A program made the position numbers and the translations under genes. Source: Mesostigma viride (taxonomy: Eukaryota; Streptophyta; Mesostigmatophyceae; Mesostigmatales; Mesostigmataceae). From it: a stretch of 64,000 bases of DNA. The notes beneath the pieces were generated by a model, which searched no databases, was not told the origin of the DNA, and saw only the letters and a program-made list of their open reading frames with translations. Of the stretch, positions 52,871 to 63,196 are shown in pieces. Numbering within the stretch: the stretch's first letter is position 1; the number at the start of each line of letters is the position of its first letter. The stretch is from assembly GCA_009746045.1 (NCBI GenBank), contig RPFO01000076.1, positions 336,501-400,500 on the forward strand. Direction: 5' to 3'.

Positions 52871-54895
52871 CTAAGATGTCTTGCGGGCCTTGCGAGGCCT
52901 GCCCGACACGTGGTCAGCATAGCAGGTCCTGCCATGCTTGCCTGAGGGTGCACACACGTTGACACGGCGGTGGCTAGCCGCGGTGCACTGCACGCAGTAA
53001 AACCATGCCTTGTACTCACACTGGCTGCACCCACTTTGGCAGTCCATCTTTTTGAGTGTGTGGCCATCGGGGGCCTCGTCGCCCAGCTCCAGAGTGGCCA
53101 CAGTGGCCCTGGCCTCCCTAATGCGGTCATTATCCACTAGGTCCAGCCCTGCCTCCACGAGGTAGTCCCGGTACGACTTGTTGAAGCCGGGGACAAACTG
53201 GCGCATGGCAAAGAAGCCATTGGTGATCAGCATTGACAGTGACTCGCTAATCTCGCGTACAACTGAGTCCTTGGTACCCCAGATGTCGGACATTGCGACC
53301 CCGCCCTGGCGCAGGGCATTGTGGTGGTCAATCACCCCCATGTAGCTGCGGTAGAGCTCGGCCACCTTGGGCTGCGCGGTTGTGATGTTGTGCAGCACAC
53401 CATCTGAGGTGGTCCAGTTCTTCACCTGGTTCTTCCCGGGCAGGGTGGTGGAGCAGGATGCCGCCAAGAGCAAGGGCAGCTTGGACTGGTGACCGCATGC
53501 AAACATGTTCATGGTTGTGTCGTCGGACAGCGTGGCTGTCGCGGTGTAGGCCACGTGGTCCCCGCGGCGCTTCAGCCCAGCAAAGAGGGCATCCTTGGGG
53601 AAGTTGCGGTGCCCAGTCTTCACGTTCAGCACGCCATAAAGGCCGTGCTCCCTCAGCGCCACCACCGTCTTCACGCTGCCGAACCACGAGTCAGCGATGA
53701 CCACCCGGCCCGTGCCGAAGAGGTTCTTCACAAGGCGAAGTACCACGCCAGTGGAGTTGCCCCACTGTGCATTGAACTCCTTCCCCTTCATGTGCTCTTT
53801 GCCCTCCTGCATCTCCATGCCCAGGAGAATCTTGGAGAAGCCATCACCCACCGTCTTCAGCTCACGCCCGATGGGCTTGGGCTTGCGGGCCACCACCATC
53901 AGCCCCGGCATGCCCTTGCCCAGCCAGGTGATCATCGACTCGTCGCACACGACCACCGTGCCAGGGGTAATTCGCTCCGCCAGGTGGGCATTGACAGTGT
54001 CATACCACCTCCTCACGCCTGCAAAAAGGTCGCTCTCCGAGCCCTCGTCATGGGCAGGAAAAGCGAAGGTCCAGGAGAGCTTCTCAAAGAGGGCGCGAGT
54101 CATGAAGCGACCGAAATTGTAGTCAATGACCTTGCCCTTCTCCCAGTACGCACGGTAGCCGCCTACGGCAGGATACGCCATCATGAGGCACCGAACGCCG
54201 ATGAATTGCCAGAAAACTGGCGCCGTCACCGTCCAATCATCGCCGTACCCCTTCTCCCGGCCAGCGGCAGTCATGGTCTCGCAAAACTGCTCGACCCCCG
54301 GCACCATGAAGCGCACAAACGCGCCAGCACTGGAGGTGGCGGCGTTGGGAAAGCCATTGAGAGACGGCTTGTTAAAGTTGTCCGGGTACAATGCCGAGCG
54401 CTCATCAATGCGGACAGTTGCTGGCGTGGTCGACCATTGAGGTATAAAGACGGGGGGAGGGTCTGCGCCATCGGCCGTCGTGTATAAGCGCGCCCAGAGC
54501 TCGGGCGCGCGCGCGCGCTCATCGTCGGAATCGGAGTCATCAGGGTCAGAAAACCCCTCCTCCTCATCCCCATCAGACTCCTGCAATATAGCCAGTGCCC
54601 GTTCATCGGCGCCTGCCCCAACATCCCCCCCCTCGGGTCCGCCGGTCGCTGGCCCATTATATGGGAGCAGCAGCCGGGTGGCAATCACATTCTCATCCCC
54701 GTCTATGTCCCACCTCACCTTCACGGAACTGTCACTAATTACGCTTATCACAGTTCCGTCAATCTGCAAATCCACTTCCGGCACTTTTAGCCGTCGGGCC
54801 AGCTGCACGGACCATTTATCTGCACGACGAGCCCCTGGCTCGTTGAAATTTCGTGCAAAAGTGGACACACGGTCGTTTTTCCTGAACGACTCCAT
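52871..54895 (-). CDS. piggyBac-family transposase (DDE_Tnp_1_7), apparently intact
   Basis: The start is the ATG at 54,895 (MESFRKNDRV), because the deletion copy at 43,009 begins at the aligned ATG; longer upstream frame is F1 sequence. The 674 residues contain an N-terminal OB/chromo-like basic region, a very acidic Asp/Ser/Glu stretch (about 115-150) and the catalytic core. Catalytic Asp candidates are D318 in VVCDESMITWLGKG, D402 in VIADSWFGS and D523 in GVIDHHN, with spacing typical of piggyBac enzymes. A Cys/His-rich C-terminal finger (C..CEYKAWFYCVQC ... CAPSGKHGRTC) ends the protein. No frameshift or stop was found, so it may still be active if expressed. The insertion in its leader could disturb its promoter. 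Confidence 0.93.
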   Translation of the reverse strand: MESFRKNDRVSTFARNFNEPGARRADKWSVQLARRLKVPEVDLQIDGTVISVISDSSVKVRWDIDGDENVIATRLLLPYNGPATGGPEGGDVGAGADERALAILQESDGDEEEGFSDPDDSDSDDERARAPELWARLYTTADGADPPPVFIPQWSTTPATVRIDERSALYPDNFNKPSLNGFPNAATSSAGAFVRFMVPGVEQFCETMTAAGREKGYGDDWTVTAPVFWQFIGVRCLMMAYPAVGGYRAYWEKGKVIDYNFGRFMTRALFEKLSWTFAFPAHDEGSESDLFAGVRRWYDTVNAHLAERITPGTVVVCDESMITWLGKGMPGLMVVARKPKPIGRELKTVGDGFSKILLGMEMQEGKEHMKGKEFNAQWGNSTGVVLRLVKNLFGTGRVVIADSWFGSVKTVVALREHGLYGVLNVKTGHRNFPKDALFAGLKRRGDHVAYTATATLSDDTTMNMFACGHQSKLPLLLAASCSTTLPGKNQVKNWTTSDGVLHNITTAQPKVAELYRSYMGVIDHHNALRQGGVAMSDIWGTKDSVVREISESLSMLITNGFFAMRQFVPGFNKSYRDYLVEAGLDLVDNDRIREARATVATLELGDEAPDGHTLKKMDCQSGCSQCEYKAWFYCVQCTAASHRRVNVCAPSGKHGRTCYADHVSGRPRKARKTS

Positions 54896-54963
54896 GGCCG
54901 CACATTCACGAAATTGCACGCTCTCGTTGCGTGAAAACCACAATTTTTCACAAAAATAGGTAC

Positions 54964-56758
54964 TTCTATTCCCACTATTACCAATCCACCAACATTTGAT
55001 TAAAACAATAAGTGGGCAATTACAGAACCCATGAGTGAGCCTGCCACGCTGCACCCATTTCATGATTGATTGTAGTTCTCGTTACCCTAGAAACAAACAC
55101 AAGAAGAGGGAGGGAGGGCGGGACAAGAAAAAGAGACCTAGAACATCGTGCAATTGGCACTTTAGGGCGGCGTAGCCCGGGCTCGCCTCATGAGCCGTCA
55201 GCAACAGTAACTTAATTGCTACTTAACTTAACGAACTAGAAATGGCCATACAAAACTGGCCAACTAATTCTAACTCATGGAACCGGTCCAGCCCAAGGCC
55301 CACCGTCCCGTAGTACCACTCACATAGCGGCGTTCATTCTCATCTGTTATAAAGAAACTACGTTCAGAGAACACCGATTCTATTCCCACTATTACCAATC
55401 CACCAACATTTGATTAAAACAATAAGTGGGCAATTACAGAACCCATGAGTGAGCCTGCCACGCTGCACCCATTTCATGATTGATTGTAGTTCTCGTTACC
55501 CAACCCCCCTTTCCTGGTGCTTTATCTCCAAAGCTCCGCCAACCACTTTCGCTCAGTGGCTCTCGAGGCTGCCCTGCCGCAACGGTCACGACCATTACAA
55601 TCGCCGGCGGCTGTAGCGAGCCTCATGCACGATAACCCTTCGCAGGGCCCCCCCAGCCTTCCACCCTCGGCCAGTAAAAGAGGGTGTTGAATGTGCACGC
55701 AAAGACAAGGAAGAAGACGCCTCGTTTAACGACCACGGACCTCCCTCAAAGGCCAGTGCCGCCCTAACGTGACGACAACTTGTAGGACGTCACCCGATGC
55801 CACCATATCTCGATTACTGTCAACGTTGTCACCTGGGGGAGTAACTTTCCATATTTCAGGTTTTAGTTGATGAGCAGGCTCTCATCACACACCCCAGCGG
55901 CCGATAAAGCGCAAGCGCAACTGGGCCGGCCAAAATATTTGGTCCTGCCCGGCCCAGGTCCGTCTGTTAAACTGGCCCCTTAAGTCTCGGTCTGAATCGA
56001 AATATTGCATAATTCCGGAATTCGTCCCCACCACATTCCCGAGACCTCACGCACCCATAAGAGCGGATGCTGGTAAATATTTTTCTACTTACGCGAGGGC
56101 CGACAGACTTGTCGTCCATCACAATGCCCACTGAAAGTAACCCGACCACCCTTCCTTCGGCAGTCAGTAGTCAGGAACTGCAACCCTGCTGCGACATTCC
56201 GCAGCAAAGCGGTAGGCACTGCAGCGTGGCACGGAAATCTTACTCATGGTTTCAGAGTTCCGTACAGGTGCCACGCGCAGGCAAACGCGAAGTATTTTAT
56301 AGTCTCTCGTCGGCCAAGAACCCAGCTGCGGGGAGAAAACCGACGAGGGTAATTAATTTCTTTTTCACAGTCACGTGACTGTTCAAGCTATGTCAGTCAC
56401 GCGCCATCTCTAATCGGCCACCGCCAGCCAAAAGGCTGACGCGATTAGGGCAGCATTAAATTTCTTGTAATCCGCCATACCCATACCCCATACATCCGAT
56501 TACAAGAAAAAGAGACCTAGAACATCGTGCAATTGGCACTTTAGGGCGGCGTAGCCCGGGCTCGCCTCATGAGCCGTCAGCAACAGTAACTTAATTGCTA
56601 CTTAACTTAACGAACTAGAAATGGCCATACAAAACTGGCCAACTAATTCTAACTCATGGAACCGGTCCAGCCCAAGGCCCACCGTCCCGTAGTACCACTC
56701 ACATAGCGGCGTTCATTCTCATCTGTTATAAAGAAACTACGTTCAGAGAACACCGATT
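54964..56758 (-). mobile_element. Split-direct-repeat element F1, copy 2, nested in piggyBac
   Basis: This is the inverted counterpart of 45,567-47,364 with the same A1-interior-B1-A2-spacer-B2 order. On the plus strand B2 is 54,964-55,087, A2 is 55,123-55,382, B1 is about 55,378-55,501 and A1 is 56,501-56,758. It interrupts GTGGAAAA/GTACC of the piggyBac leader. The uninterrupted version, GGTGGAAAAGTACC, is present in the deletion copy at 42,941-42,954. Confidence 0.9.
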
Positions 56759-56959
56759 TTCCACCTCACATATCTTTTTGTAACCGTCGACCCCTGTCGA
56801 CCCCAATGGGTCGGGACGCTCAGCACATATACCAGATTCGCGCCACTGGGGCCGGACGACCCATAGGACCGGTCCTTCCCGCCAAAATGACCGTCCCCAG
56901 GTGACCTTGGTGAAAAAGGCCTCAATTGAGCCAAAAGGCCTCAATTGAGGCCTCTGGGT

Positions 56960-58174
56960 AATTGGACATTGTTCCCTGCCTTCAAAACGGCAGAAGTCCA
57001 CCCATCAGACCAAAAGGCCTCTCGTGCTCCGAAGTCTTTTTCCCCGTCCATAGTTGTCTCACTTAATAAGTCTCATTTCCAACGTGGGCTTCTCATCACC
57101 CTCATTGCCCGCCCCCTTAGCCTCTCTTCCGCCCCCTTAGCCTTCCCTCCGGAAGTGTCAGCATGTTGAGCCGCTGGTCCGAAGTCCACCGCCACATTTG
57201 CCAAGTGTAGGATCCGCTCCACATCCTCCTTACCTGCGCGCATACCAATCAACCCATCAACGAGTGACTAAAATCGAGTTATTAGAAGAAGAGGGATTGC
57301 CAAAGTTTGGATATCAAGTGAGGACACAATCCACTCGCAGAAATTTTAGATTACCCTTCTTATAATTTACCCTTGCTGTCTTTGCACATGGTGCGGTTCG
57401 ACCTTCAACCTCTCCTCGCAGATAGACCCGGGCTGGCATAATCTTACTACGTACTCAAGGCACGGAAAGTCGGAGGGGGCGAAAGTGAAAGTTCCTGCGA
57501 GCCGACATGAAGATTCAAGGGTCGGCGGAGGAATCGGGAAGTCGTCCGTCAAATACGGTAAGCAGAGATACGGTAAGCAGAGACCTGGAATCGTCTTTTC
57601 GACGCACACCAAACCCGAAAAGGAAGGTTGACCTGCAGTGGATACGTCCGATTTCTGAAATCCTGGACACGGGGGCAACTAGCCAACTACACGAAAACTC
57701 ACGAAAATCGGTGTCAAATGCCTGGGCAGCAACCCAGAAGCCTTAGGCTGAGTCTATACGGATTTTAAGTTAAAACCGAACCGGTCATTTTTAGGGTCCG
57801 GAGGTAAAATTTTCAGTCTATACGAAACTGAACTGACTGGACCGCAAGTAGAGTGGTTCCCGCCAAGTCGAGCCAAGTCGATGACGTGGCGCCAGCTCCG
57901 TGCCCGGGCAATCAGGCAATTACAGGCAATTAAACCCAAAACACGCACGGCGGGGAAGGGGAAGACCCGCGGTCGGCACTACAATACGCTTCCGTGGACA
58001 CCTTTTTCAGCGGGGAAAGTGCCTCCGGGCTTCCGGGGCAAATTCAGCAAGCGCTGCGGAGCTTAGATAGTAAGATTTCGTTTAGGGTTCGTACCGTACA
58101 GCCAATCAGTTTGCGCCCGGATCAAATTGTGCTCTGGGCACTGACGGACTGAACACGAAAATTTCCGGCCAGCC
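56960..58174. other. Region between piggyBac and the Myb-like gene
   Basis: There are no convincing ORFs over 100 codons. A tandem ATACGGTAAGCAGAGA occurs twice at about 57,554-57,582. At 57,750-57,830 two copies of GTCTATACG(A/G) and a GC-poor stretch might be the end of a Harbinger element, but the other end lies outside the window. A CCAAT box (58,101) lies 75 bp before the gene start. Confidence 0.45.
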
Positions 58175-59265
58175 ATGGCGGACAATGCCGAAGGAGACGG
58201 ACCGTTGCTCCCACCCGAAGCGCGAAATCATTGCGTGCCATGCGGAGTCGCCCATGGGAAAACGCCCAAGTGGACGATGAGAGAAAAAGCGCGTTTCGGG
58301 CATGTCCTAATTGACGAAAGCATCAGGGCAGCGTGGTCCAATCAAGTAGGGGGAGCACGAGGGAAACCCTCGACGACAGGCGGTCATTGACGGCCGGGTT
58401 CTGGGAACAAGTTGCCACTCTACACAACGATCCCGACTTCACGCCTTCTGAGGAGACATTTGATGAATACGCACTCAACCTAGCTGGGGACATTTCTAAG
58501 CCTTTGCACACTCGAACCCCGGCATATCTAAAGGAGCAGTACACCAAGATCAAGTCAGAGCTAACCATTTGCAACGACAACTACGAGCGAAGCGGGCAAA
58601 ACAATCCTGACAAAAGCGGTTATGTCAAAGGCGACCAAAGCCTTCTATACTTCTGGCTGCTCATGGAAAAGTACGCGTTTCTTGAGGTTGTTCTGCGGAC
58701 TGTCGATGGGGACATCGCGTTCGAGGAGCCGGTTGGGTGCACCGGTGGCTCCACGAAGGCCGCGGGTAAGATACTCCCGGCATACTATTTATACTTATAT
58801 ATTTTGAGACCCTGCACCTTGGTGTATGCTTGAGTGTGGCATGGTGTTTGGTTGCCAGTTTCTTTTACCCACCTTGGTGTATGCTTGAGCATGTGTGTCA
58901 GCGTGTGCATGTGTGTGTGCTTGTGGGTGTATGTGCATGTGCGGTCTTCGTATATACAACTAGGGAAGAAGCCCAAGCCGGCTTACAAGAAGCAGATCAA
59001 CCCAGGAAGTGGGCCGGGGGCAACCTCGAAAGAGCCAGTGGTGCTTGATGATGACGGGCCGAGCAAGGACGCAGCGGGCTCCTACTTTGCCAAGAAGGAG
59101 AGCTTGCTGGACAAGGATGCGGCGAAGCAAGACATGCTCGCCACCGCCGAAGCTCAGAAGATCAAGATCGGCATTTTGAGGGAAACAATGAAGGACATGG
59201 GGGACGACCCTGAGTTGTATGCTTTGGCCAGGAAGAGGTTGTTTGATATGATTAGCACTCTTTAA
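58175..59265 (+). pseudogene. Myb/SANT-like (trihelix) protein, PIF/Harbinger partner type, with one intron
   Basis: The ATG at 58,175 opens MADNAEGDGPLLPPEARNHC. A Myb/SANT-like domain starts with KTPKWTMREKARFGHVLIDE. After a 1-base frameshift near 58,365 it continues with LTAGFWEQVATLHND, TPAYLKEQYTKIKSE and LLYFWLLMEKYAFLEV. An intron with GTAAGA donor (58,766) and CTAG acceptor (58,960-58,963) joins in frame to GKKPKPAYKKQINPGSGPGA and a C-terminal charged helix ending DMISTL at 59,262. Harbinger transposons encode such a protein beside their transposase to aid nuclear import and DNA binding. A Harbinger transposase lies 3.4 kb away. The intron contains a piece of the 65-bp minisatellite found at 62.0-62.5 kb. 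The frameshift probably inactivates this copy. Confidence 0.75.
58766..58963 (+). other. Intron of the Myb-like gene carrying a minisatellite unit
   Basis: GTAAGA to CTAG, 198 bp, phase 1. Within it, CACCTTGGTGTATGCTTGAG occurs at 58,817-58,836 and 58,870-58,889, spaced by GTGGCATGGTGTTTGGTTGC and further sequence. This is the reverse complement of the minisatellite unit at 62,045-62,490. Confidence 0.75.
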
Positions 59266-59282
59266 TCATATGCAGATTGCAT

Positions 59283-59475
59283 GGAATGGCCCCCCCCCTA
59301 GCTGGGCATAGCTTGATAGATCATGAGGGTGCAGGTGCCCTGGTGCACCTAGAGCAAGTGTAGCTTACATTCCCACCCTTGCAAGAAGTAGCCCAGAATG
59401 TATTAATTTAAAAGCCATATGCCCCTTCTCAGGGATAGGTGCTACATGTACTCCCAACGGAGTTATGTTCCTAAT
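59283..59475 (+). repeat. R1 repeat, copy c
   Basis: Reverse-complement orientation of copies at 784 and 14,684. It ends with hairpin ACTCC-CAAC-GGAGT at 59,451-59,464 and TTCCTAATTAATGAGTTAAT, preserving hairpin plus tail. Confidence 0.7.
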
Positions 59476-59670
59476 TAATGAGTTAATTAATGGAATGGGC
59501 CACTTGCTGCAGTGCACGGATTTCACTACAATCATTTATGCAATCTTATGCACTATTGTGTGCATGAATGACCTCATGCACCTGCCCTATGGTTTATGCA
59601 CATGTATGCAAGGGCTGACCCAGGTGGGCCTGCATTATCCATAGAACATCATACCATGAGTCTAATTAAT

Positions 59671-61667
59671 TCGGATTTCTTTGAAAAGAGTTTCTCGAAG
59701 TGAGGCGGGGAATAAGGCCGCTCACGGGAGCCGCCTGGATGGTCGGCTGAACCGGGCGGGTTTGGCAGATGTAACCGGATTTGGCTAATGGCTGGCGACC
59801 TGGAATTGTTAGTAGGGGCAGTGGCCCTATTGTGCTACAATCTCGAAACAATCTTATGCTTAAAGTTTGACAGGGCCGGGTTTGTTGAACCGGTTTGTTG
59901 AATGATAATTAGAACCTTTCGGAAAGGGTATTTGATTGGTTGTTGTTTTTGTGGTACGGTAGGTGTCGCTACATTCTCAGGTTGGCGTGTTAAGTTAAGC
60001 TCGGTTGCTGATGTCAGCCCCGTGCTAGGGCAGTTTGACTACTTTGGCGGCGTAGTGACATTGTTGTGGTCTTTTTTCTTGTAAACGTTGGCTGAGCGCC
60101 GACGGCTGAGGCTATGGCGGTACAAGAAGTGCCTCACCAGCCTTGCGCTCAGCATGGGTGCGGGGCTAAAATTTGTTAACCAAATTTCCGGCATCCATGA
60201 TCCCTGGCTGCTTAAGGCGGTTGGGATTCATGGCTGCCATTGGCCCGGAATTAATGTCCGGGTGATCGGGGATTAAATGCGAAGCGGGGGCTGATGCATT
60301 ATTTAATGGCTGGTTTGTTTGAAAGAAACGGCCAGCTGGCCGGGTTGGGCAAGGGCTAGCTTGCTTGATGGTTCCGTACCTGGGGATGCTTGCGCCTCGG
60401 GTTGGGCTGTCGGCAGGCTGGCCTGCCTTTGAGTTGTCTCGTACCTGGAAATGCTTGCATTCCGGGTTGGGCTTGGCTTGAGGGCCGCCGCGGCTCGGGG
60501 GGGTAAAAAATTTAAGTCACCGTTGTGGGACACGGAGCCTCGGCGCAGGAGGCAAGGGCTGAAAACCAACTTGATTTCGTAATCAGTGGTATTTCCACTT
60601 TTTTGTACGGAAGGAGTGTTTATGTGCTCGGCACTAGGTTGGTTGCTCTTCAAAAAAGTTGTAAACTGGGCGTCGGCTGGAATCAGCGGCGCCAGTCAGC
60701 AGCTTTTGCTTTGACTTTGTGTTCCGCGACAGCACCCCTTAGCGGACCAGAGAAGAGGTCGGCAACGAGGTCAGCGGGGGCCCCCGAGTGGGGTCAAAAA
60801 TGCGAGCTGTGTCGATTGACAGTGCATGAATTTTTGTGCATTCACAGTCGCTGGGAATTAAATCTGTTTTCTGGCAACGGAGAGCGCCCATCGCGACAGG
60901 ACAGCTTTTGACGGGAAAGGAAATGGTGCTTCTTTAGCGGACCGGAGGGCCAGGAAGGGGAGGTTGGGTAATCGCGAGCCATGCCTAAGGAGTTCTTAAT
61001 AGCGGTTCTGTAACCGCTACCTGTCTGTATGCATCTACTTATTGTTTTAACAAAGATGCTGGTGACTATGGTGAGCAAACGGGTGTATGAATCGGATTTC
61101 TTTGAAAAGAGTTTCTCGAAGTGAGGCGGGGAATAAGGCCGCTCACGGGAGCCGCCTGGATGGTCGGCTGAACCGGGCGGGTTTGGCAGATGTAACCGGA
61201 TTTGGCTAATGGCTGGCGACCTGGAATTGTTAGTAGGGGCAGTGGCCCTATTGTGCTACAATCTCGAAACAATCTTATGCTTAAAGTTTGACAGGGCCGG
61301 GTTTGTTGAACCGGTTTGTTGAATGATAATTAGAACCTTTCGGAAAGGGTATTTGATTGGTTGTTGTTTTTGTGGTACGGTAGGTGTCGCTACATTCTCA
61401 GGTTGGCGTGTTAAGTTAAGCTCGGTTGCTGATGTCAGCCCCGTGCTAGGGCAGTTTGACTACTTTGGCGGCGTAGTGACATTGTTGTGGTCTTTTTTCT
61501 TGTCCCACCCACCCACCCTCTTTGGTGGCCTGGTCTGCGCGGGTAATCGCGAGCCATGCCTAAGGAGTTCTTAATAGCGGTTCTGTAACCGCTACCTGTC
61601 TGTATGCATCTACTTATTGTTTTAACAAAGATGCTGGTGACTATGGTGAGCAAACGGGTGTATGAAT
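59671..61667 (+). mobile_element. Split-direct-repeat element F2
   Basis: A1 (59,671-60,082) and A2 (61,092-61,503) are 412-bp copies. B1 (60,966-61,092) and B2 (61,541-61,667) are 127-bp copies. The order is A1, an 880-bp interior, B1, A2, a 37-bp CCCACCC-rich spacer, B2. A starts TCGGATTTCTTTGAAAAGAG with mini inverted repeat TTTC/GAAA at the same offset as GTTC/GAAC in F1. B contains ACTTATTGTTTTAACAAAG. The interior has no clear gene. It lies in the Harbinger region downstream of the Myb-like gene. Left flank AATTAAT and right flank AATTAATC leave only short AAT-like homology at the ends. Confidence 0.9.
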
Positions 61668-62044
61668 AATTAATCTTAACATGAGGATTATGCTCCCAAA
61701 TGCACGCTCGCACACACGATTATTAAATATTTAATTAATTCATCCATCTATTCATGCAGCCGGATAGCATGAATATTCTGATAGCATGTATATTGTTTCA
61801 ATGAAAGTGATCAACCATTTGCGCTTAGTCGATGAGCACGAAATGCCAATTGACACTAAGCTACCATTAGTACTTGAGGCACTTGTCTTGAGCTCCAATA
61901 GTCATATCACGAAAAGGCACGAGTCAAGTTGCATTAATTTTAGTAATTTAAGTTAGACAACTGTGATGACTACCATTGCACATGCATCCTTTTTGACATT
62001 ACAATAGCGGGATTATGCAGCATTCTCATCCTCACCGCTTGTTG
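61668..62044. other. No gene
   Basis: AT-rich sequence with two copies of GATAGCATG(A/T)ATAT at about 61,765 and 61,781. No ORF or family is recognised. Confidence 0.6.
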
Positions 62045-62490
62045 TGGGTAAAAAAAACTGGCAAGCAAACACCATGCCACACATGGCACACTCGAGCATA
62101 CACCAAGGTGGGTTAAAAAAAACTTGCAAGCAAACACCATGCCACACGAGGCACACTCAAGCATACACCAAGGTGGGTAAAAAAAAACTGGCAAGCAAAC
62201 ACCATGCCACACGAGGCACACTCAAGCATACACCAAGGTGGGTAAAAAAAAACTTGCAAGCAAACACCATGCCACACGAGGCACACTCAAGCATACACCA
62301 AGGTGGGTAAAAAAAAACTGGCAAGCAAACACCATGCCACACGTGGCACACTCGAGCATACACCAAGGTGGGTAAAAAAACTGGCAAGCAAACACCATGC
62401 CACACGAGGCACACTCATCAAGCATACACCAAGGTGGGTAAAAAAACTTGCAAGCCGAAACACCATGCCACACGAGGCACACTCAAGCAT
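62045..62490. repeat. 65-bp minisatellite, about 7 units
   Basis: Units of GGGTAAAAAAAACTGGCAAG followed by CAAACACCATGCCACACGAG, then GCACACTCAAGCATACACCA and AGGT repeat head to tail. They alternate CTGGCAAG with CTTGCAAG. The last unit is partial. The small ORFs on both strands are unit translations. There are no spacers, so it is not a CRISPR array. Confidence 0.95.
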
Positions 62491-62624
62491 AATGGGTTCC
62501 TCTAATTACATGTTGCATAGTGGTTTATCTCTTTATCTCTTACTAAACGTTGACATAGTTTAACTGTTTCAGTTTGGTATCACATGATGAATTTATATTA
62601 TTAAGTATAAAACCGTTCTTATAC

Positions 62625-63196
62625 CTAAGTACGCCCCCAAACAGAATGGGGGGGGCGCACCCTTCCTAACTCGGCTATCGCGTGGCATAGCGCATCACGC
62701 GTGCTACGGTCCTCGCTAGAGGTTCTTCGTACAAGTGCACAATCTACGGTAAGAGCGCAATTCCCATTAAAATGGGGCATAGGCCAATCCCCGTGCAATT
62801 GGTCTGTTGGAAGCACTTCTGCTCGTATGAACCCATCATCGATGCACCAGTTATGCACACGCATGAGGGCAGCTAGCAAACGTGTTGCATGTCGTAGGTC
62901 ACATGTCAATGCACGGTGGAGGATGCCAAAGCGGTGAATAAGAATCCCAAATGCACGCTCTATGACCTGCCTGCACAAAGAGATGTAATAGTTACATGAG
63001 TCCTCCTGGACGCTGAGACCCCTTCCTGGGTAGGGAGTCACAAGCCAAGGCTTGATGGTGTATGCCTCATCTGCCACTATGTAAAATCCTTCTGGCAGGC
63101 CAACACGTTCCAATTCCGTGTGCAAAGAGCTGACACGAAATGCGACACTGTCATGGGTACTGCCGCAACATTTGTTGGAGCCATACAGAAAACGAC
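62625..63196 (-). pseudogene. PIF/Harbinger DDE transposase, C-terminal half
   Basis: Minus strand: GSTHDSVAFRVSSL starts the part before the second catalytic residue (HDS). FYIVADEAYTIKPWLVTPYP carries the second Asp in DEAY, and CRQVIERAFGILIHRFGIL holds the Glu. After AALMRVHNWCID the protein ends at 62,625. This is the HARBI1-type DDE fold. The N-terminal part, with the first Asp, must lie beyond 63,905, because the F3 element enters the gene at 63,197. The frame beyond 63,197 is F3 sequence. It is a partner to the Myb-like gene at 58.2-59.3 kb, in opposite orientation. It is inactive through the insertion unless the left half is spliced, which I cannot see. Confidence 0.82.

Larger units (their letters stand above)
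52605..56959 (-). mobile_element. piggyBac-like DNA transposon with nested F1 element
   Basis: The transposase end is marked by CTGGAAAAAGGCCTCAATTG at 52,605. The promoter end has a double motif, TCAATTGAGCC-AAAAGG-CCTCAATTGAGG, at about 56,923-56,957. The same ends occur on the deletion copy at 42,751-44,500. The coding region is 52,871-54,895. The leader between the transposase ATG and the right end is expanded by the F1 element (54,964-56,758). No TTAA duplication is seen at either edge, so the outer limits may be a few bases off or the target preference may differ from classic piggyBac. Confidence 0.85.

Noticed and set aside
53489-54487. 332-codon plus-strand ORF
   Set aside because: Lies antisense to the intact piggyBac transposase and has no recognisable domain.
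60525-60911. 128-codon ORF in the F2 interior as an encoded protein
   Set aside because: No recognisable domain, and no similar frame in the F1 or F3 interiors; treated as chance.
62045-62490. CRISPR-like array
   Set aside because: Units are contiguous with no unique spacers, in a eukaryotic transposon context; a minisatellite.
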